Source of the DNA: a virus
Reading direction: 5' to 3' (one strand)
Length of the DNA stretch: 42,975 bases
IMG/VR virus record: IMGVR_UViG_3300015262_000007
Location: 1-42,975 of that record
The first letter of the stretch is position 1, and the number at the start of each line of letters is the position of its first letter. The notes under the pieces were generated by a model, which did not search any database, had not been told where the DNA came from, and saw only the letters and a list, made by a program, of their open reading frames with translations. The position numbers were made by a program, and so were the translations under genes. Of this stretch, positions 33,432 through 40,240 are shown one piece after another.

Positions 33432-34201
33432 CCCCTTGCGTTCTTTTTGATGAATTCCGCGTAAACGTTCGCGGCTTCAACCGGGTCAGCCGGCAGCGGC
33501 ATAGTAGCAGTTACTAACGGCTCACCGTTAGCGCCAGTTACGCGCAGGTTGTCAGGCGTCATTCCGTGGAACTTGGCCAGGTTGGCAAGCGCTGCATCCT
33601 GATCGCGTGTCAGCACCTGCATGCCCTGCGCGGTCTGCTTGACCCCTGCGTACAGGCGCCGGCCTGCGCGGCTCAGTTTGCGGGTGTCAGCAAAGAACGT
33701 ATCAAGGTGCCCCTCACCTTTGCACTCGCTGCACTCAGGGTGCGGGCGGAACGTGAAGTTGAAACCATAGCCGCCCTCATCGCTCGGGATGGCCTGGCGG
33801 GGTTCGCCTTTACCTGGCTTGCTTTTAAGTGCCTGGCCCAACACGAACGCGAATTCCGCTTTGTCCTTCCACTGATAAAGGTGACCACGCCCGTAGCAAT
33901 GTCGGCAACAGCGCCTCAAGTTGCTCATCAGCTCGTTAGGATCAGCGGTCGCGATGTCCTGCCAAATTTCAAGAATTTGCTTAATTCCAAATTCAGCATC
34001 CTTGCTCACCTTTTTTTGCAACGTCTCAATAAGCTCTTTGACCTGCTTGCGGTTCTTAACCTGATAGCCTTTTTGACTAATCTCAGAATTTGAGAGTCCT
34101 TTTGTGACGTACGCAAATTTGTAAGATTCACCAGGTTTGCCACACTCGACGTATTTCTTGGCAAATTCAGCCTCTTCCTTCGAAATTCGACGTTTTTTCA
34201 T
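33428..34201 (-). CDS. Terminase small subunit
   Basis: The 257-residue protein has a basic N terminus (MKKRRISKEEAEFAKKYVE) and a DNA-binding helical region with GESYKFAYV and SEISQKGYQVKNRKQVKEL. A zinc site is likely from CRHCYGRGHLYQW and ECSECKGEGH, followed by DQDAALANLAKFHGMTPDNL. These are features of Terminase_2-like small subunits with a CxxC insert. It would recognise the packaging site. ATG 34201 is followed upstream by the repeat cluster; the TTG at 34300 would overlap the repeats. Confidence 0.85.
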   Translation of the reverse strand: MKKRRISKEEAEFAKKYVECGKPGESYKFAYVTKGLSNSEISQKGYQVKNRKQVKELIETLQKKVSKDAEFGIKQILEIWQDIATADPNELMSNLRRCCRHCYGRGHLYQWKDKAEFAFVLGQALKSKPGKGEPRQAIPSDEGGYGFNFTFRPHPECSECKGEGHLDTFFADTRKLSRAGRRLYAGVKQTAQGMQVLTRDQDAALANLAKFHGMTPDNLRVTGANGEPLVTATMPLPADPVEAANVYAEFIKKNARG

Positions 34202-34225
34202 AATCTCAGCTCTCAAATGTGAAAA

Positions 34226-34514
34226 GGTCCCAAGATGGGGTCCCAAGCCTGTTACCCCTGAAACCCTTATAAACCGTGGCCTGTAGCCAAAAGGTCCCAA
34301 GTCCCAAGTTGAAAATATCTAAATGCATAATGTACGAGACATACACGACTATAAATGATGACCACCTATACAGAATTGCGAGTCTCTTGTGTGTAGCTAC
34401 TTTTACTTCTACTTGGGACCTTGGGACCTAAAAGAGAAGAAAGCTATATAAACCGGGGCTCTCAGCGGGTCCCAAGTCGTTTTAACCTGGGACCTACTTG
34501 TTACCCTTGGGACC
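34226..34514. repeat. Cluster of eight GGTCCCAAG / CTTGGGACC elements
   Basis: Elements lie at 34226-34234, 34239-34247, 34293-34301 and 34468-34476 (GGTCCCAAG), and at 34412-34420, 34420-34428 and 34506-34514 (CTTGGGACC). A one-mismatch copy lies at 34486-34494, and an overlapping partial copy at 34301-34308. They flank an AT-rich core (about 34310-34410) in the 316-bp gap between primase and TerS genes. The arrangement fits an origin, a cos/pac recognition region or a multi-site operator. Confidence 0.9.
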
Positions 34515-34517
34515 TGA

Positions 34518-37115
34518 TCAATTATTGACCAACGCTTGAAGGTGCTGAATTTTCGTCAGCTCCAACATGGACCGCAGAGTCTCGTTGTCATTGTTCGCCA
34601 CCGTCCCACGCTTCCACCAAACACGGTGGGGCTTGCCATCCCACTTGAGCTGACGTACCGGTGAGAAGCCCATTCTCGTGAGCACGTGGTTAACCGCAGT
34701 CGTTTTCGGAATGTCCAACCCGTCCTGCACGCAAACGGTCCTCATAGCCGCTGTTAAGCTGCTGGAGCTTAAAACGAACTGACCGACACCCACGGCCCCG
34801 GTTTCGATACATTGACGCGCCACGGCCTCATGAGCGTCTTCCCCACCCGCTTGCATTTCATGCTTCTCTTCGGTGTCCGGCGCTTTTGAGTTTGGCTTGA
34901 AATTCGCGCTAACCGTGTACTCAGTTAGGAACTTGCGCCACTCACCACGGCGGACATCGGTGAGGCTGTCAAAGATCATGTCGTAATGCGCGGTCAGCCC
35001 TTCGGTCGTCAGGCTCAACGCACCTGCCAAACCTGTCAGGCTGTTGAATGGCGAAAAGATCACCCACCACCGCCTGTCGTTGTCTTCCAGCGGCACCGCG
35101 TCAACAAAGTTGGTGAACGCAATGTAGTTGGTGACGTTGATAATCGACGCACCAGCAGGGCGACCCTTGCGGTTGATCTTGAGCGTGTTGTTGGTGATGG
35201 GCTCTTTGATCGCGTTGGCCACGGCATAACGCTTGGCCCCGGTGATCATCAGTTCTTCAAACGCCGTGACGCACGAGCCCTCTTGCCAGTCCCCGAAATC
35301 TGAGCAGACCAACTTGGCGCCAACGCTGGTGGCATTGGCAAATCCCATCACCGCCTGCATGACGTTAATGATGAGCGACTTGCCGTCACCTGGCATACCT
35401 TTAATGATTGGCGCGTACCGGCATTTCTTGCCAGGGTTCTGCGCACACCAGGCCATCCAGTCGAGTAGGTTTAGATAGACCTCATTCCGGTTACCGCACA
35501 GCGCTTGAAGGTGGCGCAAGAACGCTTGAATGGCATCAATCCCACCTTGGGTATAACCGAGGGCGATTTCAGGCACGGTGCTCGGGCTGTAGAGGTTGGC
35601 GTACCAACGACCCTCATGGTTGAAAATGCTCTCTTTGCCTGGCAGGTACATCGTGTCACCCACGGTGGCGGTGTTCCAACGCTGCAAGCACCACTTGGCT
35701 GCATCCTCACGGTCGCCGTTCGGCTTCTGCGGCATCATGCGCTCATATTGCGCATTGAACGCGGTGCGGCTCATCGTGCTGGCGGTCATCAGGTCAAAGA
35801 AGCAATCGGTGGCCATGACGTACACGTGGCGGTTTGCCCACTCAGGAATGATCCCGCCGTCTTCGTCCTCAACCACCTGCAAGCGCACCATGGCCTTGCA
35901 ATCACTGATGCTGACCGGGAACCCCCAATCACTCATGCGCTTCTTTATAGCCGCTGCCAGCCAGTCACGGTCGAGCATTGCAATTGAGCGGTCAGCAGCT
36001 ATTTGCGGCACCACGTCATTGCGCAGGTCCGCGTCATCGTTGCAGCTCATGATGAGGTCAAAGTATTCGCCACGTGTGGTGCCGGCCTCAACGGTCACAG
36101 CGCTCTCAAGGCGCTGCACAGTCTCCTTGTCCTGGCACACGTTGCGGGTCTGCTCACAAGCCTTGCGCACCGTCAGCTCAGCCAGGTACGTGCGGTGGTC
36201 GGTCCACTTAGGGCGCACCAACTTTGACTGCCACATAAGCCGCACCATGCGCTCAGCATCGCAACCGGTCCAAAAGGCCAGGTGGGAAGCAAGCGCAAAG
36301 TCAGCCCCGGTGCCGTCGTACGGCAGATCATCAAGGCGCTCATCAGGATAATGCTCGGCCAGCACCTGCACGTTGCCGGTCCAAAGGTCCGCAAAGGTCG
36401 CCTTACCACCAAACATGGCTGCACCTGAGCGCGACTGCATCGCCCGCCTGATCAGCTCATTGTCATCGGTGGGACCGTTCCAGTCACTGCGCGGGCCATC
36501 ACCCTGCAAGACCGCCACGGCAGTGTCAGGGGTAAAGATGTTGGCTGCGATGTACTCGGCCTGATGCTGTAGGTGGGTGTCGGCTGATCCCCACGCTTGG
36601 CCGCTGGTGCCAAACGCAATACCGCGACCGCTGGTGTAGAGCTCAAGACCAACGCCAGGGTTCGCAACAGTCCAAGCTTTGGTTGGTCGGGTACGGTGAC
36701 CGGGTGGCGGGCAACCTCGCCCTATGAAGTGAATGCCCTTGCCTGATGAGCTGTACTCAAAAAAGGCGCCTGGCAGGTTTTGGTAGAACCAGGCTCCCCA
36801 TGGTGAAAGGCTACCATCAGGGTTAACGCAATTGTCGACATCAAGGAACCAGTAACCACAGCCACCAGTAACCATAAAACCGAGCGAGTAGGCATAGCCG
36901 TCAAGTCTCCCCAGGTGAGCATTAAGCTGAGCCGTGGCTATCTCGTGCGACGTCCAGTTCTCGGCAAGTTGTGCATCCATCGGTGCAACGCGACCGTCAG
37001 GGTAAACAGGTCGCTTTATGAATTTCCCCGGTTTCGCAGGGTCGGGGGTTAGCCGCCACACGAACCATTGATTGATGGCGGTCATTCCCGCCAAAGCTGT
37101 TGCGAGCATTGTCAT
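34518..37115 (-). CDS. Primase-polymerase / SF3 helicase
   Basis: The 865-residue replication protein has an N-terminal Prim-Pol domain (about 1-200) with the metal site FLDVDNC and GKGIHFIGRG. A linker and PriCT-like helical region follow. The C-terminal SF3/D5-type helicase (about 530-720) has Walker A GMPGDGKS, Walker B-like VTAFEEL and arginine-bearing LEDNDRRWW. It would prime and unwind at the origin for the family B polymerase. It starts with ATGACAATG, with AAGG upstream, and is preceded by a perfect 18-bp inverted repeat. Confidence 0.9.
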   Translation of the reverse strand: MTMLATALAGMTAINQWFVWRLTPDPAKPGKFIKRPVYPDGRVAPMDAQLAENWTSHEIATAQLNAHLGRLDGYAYSLGFMVTGGCGYWFLDVDNCVNPDGSLSPWGAWFYQNLPGAFFEYSSSGKGIHFIGRGCPPPGHRTRPTKAWTVANPGVGLELYTSGRGIAFGTSGQAWGSADTHLQHQAEYIAANIFTPDTAVAVLQGDGPRSDWNGPTDDNELIRRAMQSRSGAAMFGGKATFADLWTGNVQVLAEHYPDERLDDLPYDGTGADFALASHLAFWTGCDAERMVRLMWQSKLVRPKWTDHRTYLAELTVRKACEQTRNVCQDKETVQRLESAVTVEAGTTRGEYFDLIMSCNDDADLRNDVVPQIAADRSIAMLDRDWLAAAIKKRMSDWGFPVSISDCKAMVRLQVVEDEDGGIIPEWANRHVYVMATDCFFDLMTASTMSRTAFNAQYERMMPQKPNGDREDAAKWCLQRWNTATVGDTMYLPGKESIFNHEGRWYANLYSPSTVPEIALGYTQGGIDAIQAFLRHLQALCGNRNEVYLNLLDWMAWCAQNPGKKCRYAPIIKGMPGDGKSLIINVMQAVMGFANATSVGAKLVCSDFGDWQEGSCVTAFEELMITGAKRYAVANAIKEPITNNTLKINRKGRPAGASIINVTNYIAFTNFVDAVPLEDNDRRWWVIFSPFNSLTGLAGALSLTTEGLTAHYDMIFDSLTDVRRGEWRKFLTEYTVSANFKPNSKAPDTEEKHEMQAGGEDAHEAVARQCIETGAVGVGQFVLSSSSLTAAMRTVCVQDGLDIPKTTAVNHVLTRMGFSPVRQLKWDGKPHRVWWKRGTVANNDNETLRSMLELTKIQHLQALVNN

Positions 37116-37134
37116 TGCCTTATTTTAACGAAAA

Positions 37135-37203
37135 CGCCCGATGCACTCTAGAATGGCTGCCAAGCTCCAAGGGTCAGTACCCCTGTCTAGAGTGCATCGG
37201 GCG
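37135..37203. repeat. Perfect 18-bp inverted repeat upstream of primase
   Basis: CGCCCGATGCACTCTAGA (37135-37152) is repeated inverted at 37186-37203 around a 33-nt spacer. Leftward, the stem is followed by TTTT and then the primase ribosome site 20-25 nt on. It could act as attenuator, operator or part of an origin. Confidence 0.92.
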
Positions 37204-37282
37204 TCTTACTGATTGGGTGAACTTGGCGGGGTGAGTAGACCACAAATTACAGCAGGGGTGCCAGCATCAAATCGCAGGCAAA

Positions 37283-37314
37283 GAAAAGCCCCGAGGTAGG
37301 AACCCTACGGGGCT
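37283..37314 (-). terminator. Intrinsic terminator, copy A of twin cassette
   Basis: Leftward, the AGCCCCG/CGGGGCT outer stem with an inner GTAGG/CCTAC stem is followed by TTTTCTTTG. It shares flanks with the terminator at 37445-37481, and both lie in the noncoding 37116-37517 region. Confidence 0.85.
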
Positions 37315-37420
37315 GAGGTGACTCACAGGAAGCGCTGACAAGGAAACTTTATCACATTGTGCACATAATAAAACCCTCAAATGATCGAATGGGTAAAACA
37401 GGGAACGCTTGGTGTGATGC

Positions 37421-37449
37421 ACAATAGACCACAAATAACAGACAAAGAA
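37421..37449 (-). promoter_or_regulatory. Promoter-like element P6 with weak -35
   Basis: Leftward, TATTGT (37426-37421) and spacer GTCTGTTATTTGTGGTC closely match P1, but the -35 position reads TTCTTT. A weaker relative (CTGTAATTTGTGGTCTA) lies at 37235-37252. Either could feed the primase gene. Confidence 0.5.
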
Positions 37450-37481
37450 AAGCCCCGGCGCTGGGGAAAGCAACCGGGGCT
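37445..37481 (-). terminator. Intrinsic terminator, copy B of twin cassette
   Basis: AGCCCCGG and CCGGGGCT form an 8-bp stem with a 15-nt loop, followed leftward by TTTTCTTTG. It ends the small-gene operon about 37 bp after the last stop at 37518. Confidence 0.88.
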
Positions 37482-37517
37482 CAGGTGTAGCCAAGCAATG
37501 ACAATGCACGGGCGACT

Positions 37518-37700
37518 TTACGCACTCACCGGAACACTGTCAAGCAGCTCTTTGGCCCGCAGCTCAATAGCACTGCTCGCGTCCTTGTAGCCTTCCAACC
37601 AGTGACGGCGCTCCCAATCCTTGCAGGCTGGTGGCGGTGTGCATGGCTTGCCGCTGCGGCGCTGACTGGCCCCGCCGTGATACCAACGTGTCTGAGTCAT
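37518..37700 (-). CDS. Rmf/CrpP-like miniprotein D
   Basis: The 60-residue protein has an aromatic-Gly start WYHGGASQRRSGKP, a central Pro/Cys segment TPPPAC and the C-terminal signature HWLEGYKDA. This is the W-x2-G-aromatic pattern of the Rmf/CrpP fold, whose founder RMF binds and dimerises ribosomes in stationary phase. The CPY/NPY motif is degenerate here. It is last of four consecutive similar genes and overlaps the previous one by 4 bp. Confidence 0.65.
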   Translation of the reverse strand: MTQTRWYHGGASQRRSGKPCTPPPACKDWERRHWLEGYKDASSAIELRAKELLDSVPVSA

Positions 37701-37873
37701 TGCGGCTGCTCCGCTGTTGGTAGTTTCATGTCGTCGCGCTGCTTCTGGTTAAACCCCTCATGCCAGATATAGAACTTTGGGGTGCGGTCAAGATACGGGC
37801 ACGGGACCGCACCGCTCGCGTCATCGGTCTTGGCGGCTTCATAGCCCTCTTTAAACCATTTGCTATTGCGCAC
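37697..37873 (-). CDS. Rmf/CrpP-like miniprotein C
   Basis: The 58-residue protein has WFKEGYEAAK (about 6-15), the canonical CPY motif in VPCPYLD and YIWHEGF. It is the closest of the four to RMF: G-Y-x-A, CPY, then W-x2-G. I chose GTG 37873, with AAGGGG 7 nt upstream; a TTG at 37879 is an alternative. It overlaps miniprotein B by 11 bp. Confidence 0.72.
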   Translation of the reverse strand: MRNSKWFKEGYEAAKTDDASGAVPCPYLDRTPKFYIWHEGFNQKQRDDMKLPTAEQPQ

Positions 37874-38030
37874 TATCAAACCCCTTATTCCAAAATTGAT
37901 GTTCCGGCGAACCCTTCTTGTGTGGGTTCATTCCCCGACCGCCACCGCCAGTGCGCAAGCACGCTCTTGCATATTGCGCACCCCGGTCAAAAGCGCACTG
38001 CTCACGTGTATTGCTGGGTTTCTTCTGCAT
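37863..38030 (-). CDS. Rmf/CrpP-like miniprotein B (easily missed, 55 aa)
   Basis: This 55-residue ORF fills what would otherwise be a gap between two annotatable genes. It reads AFDRGAQYARACLRTGG, then GMNPHKKGSPEHQFWNKGF. This matches the Rmf/CrpP plan: R-G-x-x-Y-A, NP(H), W-x2-G-aromatic. ATG 38030 has AAGGA 8-9 nt upstream. It overlaps miniprotein A by 29 bp and C by 11 bp. Its length equals that of E. coli RMF. I checked every codon on the reverse strand. Confidence 0.72.
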   Translation of the reverse strand: MQKKPSNTREQCAFDRGAQYARACLRTGGGGRGMNPHKKGSPEHQFWNKGFDSAQ

Positions 38031-38172
38031 CAATCAGTTCCTTGTCTTTATCGTTCCAGCCGGCCAACCACCACGACCAGGCCCATTGCATATAAGCGTT
38101 CGGGTTCGTCAACTTCCCAACACCATCAAGTCTTGCTTTCTCACCTTGGTAATAGGGTCGCGGATACTTCAA
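38002..38172 (-). CDS. Rmf/CrpP-like miniprotein A
   Basis: The 56-residue protein has YYQGEKARLDGVGKLTNPN followed by WWLAGWNDKD, again the G-x3-A, NP and W-x2-G-W layout. The most likely start is TTG 38172. It overlaps the previous TGA (TTGA) and has AAAGGGG 8 nt upstream; a GTG at 38214 would give 70 residues. First of four tandem relatives. Confidence 0.68.
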   Translation of the reverse strand: MKYPRPYYQGEKARLDGVGKLTNPNAYMQWAWSWWLAGWNDKDKELIDAEETQQYT

Positions 38173-38531
38173 ACCGGAAACCCCTTTGCAACGTTGGTGA
38201 CCACGGCGTTGCACATCTGCAAGTGATACTCAACGTCGGTGTTCGGGGTGCGTACCTCATGCTCTTGTGAGTTGCCAACCTTGAGGTTTATTTTTCCGTC
38301 GATGATAAACGTTTGATCCATGTCAACAATCAACCGCACGCACTGGCCCCAATTGGCCAGCGGATAAAAGTGCTTGCCGTTCGCGAACACCATGAACTCA
38401 TAGCGAATGTGGCGAACGTCCACGGTGTAACCAGCCGCCAGGGCTGCGCGGGCTTGCAGTTGCAAGTCAGCCTTTGGCAATGCCGCAACATCCTCGGCGG
38501 TCACAACCGGCTTGATAGTTCCAACGCTCAT
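38169..38531 (-). CDS. Hypothetical protein, weakly NinX/DUF2591-like
   Basis: The 120-residue protein has KADLQLQARAALAAGYTVDV, FANGKHFYPLANWGQCVRLI and an Asn/Ala-rich helix at the C terminus (CNAVVTNVAKG). The middle segment resembles NinX-type DUF2591 proteins, but the match is from memory and weak. It overlaps the upstream gene by 4 bp. Confidence 0.6.
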   Translation of the reverse strand: MSVGTIKPVVTAEDVAALPKADLQLQARAALAAGYTVDVRHIRYEFMVFANGKHFYPLANWGQCVRLIVDMDQTFIIDGKINLKVGNSQEHEVRTPNTDVEYHLQMCNAVVTNVAKGFPV

Positions 38532-38950
38532 CGCACAACCTCCTTGCGCAGCTCTTGGTACTCAAGCTGCTCGTACGAGTCCAGCGGGTCACCCGACAAC
38601 ATGCGGTCGCCAAGTTCCTTGAAACGGTCAAAGCTGCTGACACCTTTGGGTATTGGAACAACAGGCGTCATAGTGCAACCGAACCGCATTTCGCCATCAG
38701 CCCCAACTATCACGCGGCGCCCCAAGTCATCAACGAAGGTTCGCGCAGGTGCTTGAGCCCATGCCGTATTTGGCTGCAACCGCTCAGCTTCATACTCGTT
38801 GGACTTCTCAACCCGACCAGCCGCTTTGCCTGCGCGGTATCCACGGTTGAACATTTCGGTTGTCGCGATCACGATCACATAGACCGGCAACCACAACCCG
38901 CCAGTGAGCAGGGCCAACAAGATGTGCAGCCAGTGTTTTACCTTTTTCAT
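38528..38950 (-). CDS. Small inner-membrane protein
   Basis: The 140-residue protein has an N-terminal membrane segment (WLHILLALLTGGLWLPVYVI, about 6-25), then FNRGYRAGKAAGR and a mostly polar C-terminal domain. Positive residues before the membrane segment suggest N-in topology. Function is unknown. ATG 38950 has AGGAGC upstream. Confidence 0.68.
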   Translation of the reverse strand: MKKVKHWLHILLALLTGGLWLPVYVIVIATTEMFNRGYRAGKAAGRVEKSNEYEAERLQPNTAWAQAPARTFVDDLGRRVIVGADGEMRFGCTMTPVVPIPKGVSSFDRFKELGDRMLSGDPLDSYEQLEYQELRKEVVR

Positions 38951-38951
38951 T

Positions 38952-39146
38952 TCAGCAGCTCCTGCGCATGTAACGATAAAGTTTGTCGAGGTGTGCAGCC
39001 TTTGCACCGGTAACTTTAACGTGGCTGCGGTTCCTATCGCTGTACCAGAATTTGTGGATCAGAACGACCCGCTCGGCTTCGATGTTGGTCCGGTAATCAA
39101 AGTCACCTTTGGTATCTTTACCGACGTATTTAATTCGCTTTCCCAT
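38952..39146 (-). CDS. Small basic hypothetical protein
   Basis: The 64-residue, Lys/Arg-rich protein includes MGKRIKYVGKDTKGDFDY and HLDKLYRYMRRSC. It may bind nucleic acid. ATG 39146 overlaps the upstream TGA (TGATG), with GAGGGG upstream. Confidence 0.65.
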   Translation of the reverse strand: MGKRIKYVGKDTKGDFDYRTNIEAERVVLIHKFWYSDRNRSHVKVTGAKAAHLDKLYRYMRRSC

Positions 39147-39487
39147 CACTCATACCCCTCAGAACATTCTAAACACACGTCGCCCAAGTCTTTGCAGATG
39201 CTGCACTCGGGCGCCTTTCCAATCTTGCGCAACTGCTTCTCGCTTGGAACAAACCCACTAGCAGGTATTGCAACCAACTCGACCGCACCACCGTGGGCAA
39301 CACGAATCATATTGATGACCAGCTCCCGCCAGTCGGTGAACTCGTGCCGCTCGCACAGCTCGTTGAGCATGGTGTTGATCGTGGCCGGCAACGGTAGCAT
39401 GCGGTTGGTGATACCCAGCTTCTCGGCAGTCTCTTTGGCACGGGCGTACTGCTCGGCCTTGTACTGCGCGTTGGACTTCTTAGCCAT
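39146..39487 (-). CDS. Hypothetical protein, RHH-like helices plus C-terminal zinc pairs
   Basis: The 113-residue protein starts MAKKSNAQYKAEQYARAKET and has MLNELCERHEFTDWRELVIN, which could be ribbon-helix-helix-like DNA binding. It ends with CSICKDLGDVCLEC, a probable zinc site. Its ATG overlaps the stop of the small membrane ORF upstream (TAATG). Confidence 0.65.
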   Translation of the reverse strand: MAKKSNAQYKAEQYARAKETAEKLGITNRMLPLPATINTMLNELCERHEFTDWRELVINMIRVAHGGAVELVAIPASGFVPSEKQLRKIGKAPECSICKDLGDVCLECSEGYE

Positions 39488-39621
39488 TAGCGGGTGCCCC
39501 AAATCCGAACCGCAACGTACGAGACTGGGAGTAGACCAATAAACAACCGGTGTACGTCGAGCACGTCGGGTGCGGTGAGCATGGCAGCGATAATAATCGC
39601 GAGGTGAATTAGGTTAGCCAT
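39487..39621 (-). CDS. Small two-span membrane protein
   Basis: This 44-residue ORF lies in what would otherwise be a 140-bp gap. It has hydrophobic segments IHLAIIIAAMLTA (about 5-17) and LFIGLLPVSYVAVRIW (about 26-41). The TAA overlaps the next ATG. Function is unknown. Confidence 0.55.
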   Translation of the reverse strand: MANLIHLAIIIAAMLTAPDVLDVHRLFIGLLPVSYVAVRIWGTR

Positions 39622-39627
39622 GGCAGT

Positions 39628-40029
39628 TTATTGCCCCATCCCGAATACTGCCATAGCGATCAGCGACACCCCGAACACCAAGCCGGCGCCGTACCAGATA
39701 GCCCGAACACGAGTCATTGGGTAGGCTGCACCGAACGCGAGCGGGGTGCCCATGGCGCGCATGTCTTCCACTGTTAGCGGTGTCGCGCCGACGTAAGGAA
39801 CACCGGGCTCACGGTCGGCTGCGTAGAAATCAAAGCGCTTGCTGTCAGGCAGCGGTGAGGCTGAGTAGGTATCGCCACACCCACAAGCCAAGCGCCCTTG
39901 GTTGCAGTTGCACAGCGCGTGGCGGGCTTGGCGGTCTTCGAACGCTTTACCGCAAAGGCGATTCCAGCGGAATGCGCGGTTTGCAAAGTCTTGGTCGGTT
40001 TCACCGGTACGGCGACTGATCATCAGCAT
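39628..40029 (-). CDS. Hypothetical protein with C-terminal membrane segment
   Basis: The 133-residue protein has a Cys motif ALCNCNQGRLACGCG (about 38-52) and a C-terminal membrane segment (IWYGAGLVFGVSLIAMAVFG, about 111-130). This is a tail-anchored layout. GGAG lies 9 nt upstream of ATG 40029. I recognise no family. Confidence 0.65.
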   Translation of the reverse strand: MLMISRRTGETDQDFANRAFRWNRLCGKAFEDRQARHALCNCNQGRLACGCGDTYSASPLPDSKRFDFYAADREPGVPYVGATPLTVEDMRAMGTPLAFGAAYPMTRVRAIWYGAGLVFGVSLIAMAVFGMGQ

Positions 40030-40030
40030 G

Positions 40031-40135
40031 TCAAATGCTCCGCAGTGCTTGAGCGTTCAACAAGGCCGCTTCCTCAGCGGTTGGGTAACGCGGCTGACCC
40101 GCGAGCTTTTGCAAAATGGCTTTCAAGAGTTTCAT
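40031..40135 (-). CDS. Very small hypothetical protein
   Basis: The 34-residue ORF starts MKLLKAILQKLAGQPRYPTA, with AGGGCAGGA just upstream. The stop is 1 bp before the next start. It is first after the promoter at 40162-40190. The ribosome site and spacing support it, but length makes it tentative. Confidence 0.5.
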   Translation of the reverse strand: MKLLKAILQKLAGQPRYPTAEEAALLNAQALRSI

Positions 40136-40161
40136 GTCCTGCCCTCGTGTTGGTAAGGCGA

Positions 40162-40190
40162 ACGATAGAACTCTATTAACGGTCTGTCAA
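40162..40190 (-). promoter_or_regulatory. Sigma70-like early promoter P2
   Basis: Leftward TTGACA (40190-40185) and TATCGT (40167-40162) are 17 bp apart, with spacer GACCGTTAATAGAGTTC. It drives the small-gene operon ending at 37518 and lies directly after the terminator at 40195-40221. Confidence 0.87.
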
Positions 40191-40194
40191 CAAT

Positions 40195-40221
40195 TAAAAA
40201 GCCCCACCGGTTGGCAGGGCT
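40195..40221 (-). terminator. Intrinsic terminator after gene 40241..40786
   Basis: Leftward AGCCC/GGGCT with an internal CCAACCGGTGG-type stem is followed by TTTTTAATTG. Five bases later the -35 box of P2 begins, giving the same terminator-promoter order as at 1022-1080. Confidence 0.82.
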
Positions 40222-40240
40222 CTTAACGACGTAAAGAGTT

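Noticed and set aside
34226-34514. CRISPR array interpretation of the GGTCCCAAG repeats
   Set aside because: Repeats are 9 bp, occur in both orientations at irregular spacing, and there are no spacers of constant length.
37381-37590. Rightward ORF containing ATGACAATG in the noncoding block
   Set aside because: It runs through a promoter-like element and a terminator stem and into miniprotein D on the opposite strand, with no ribosome site. The ATGACAATG match is noted separately.
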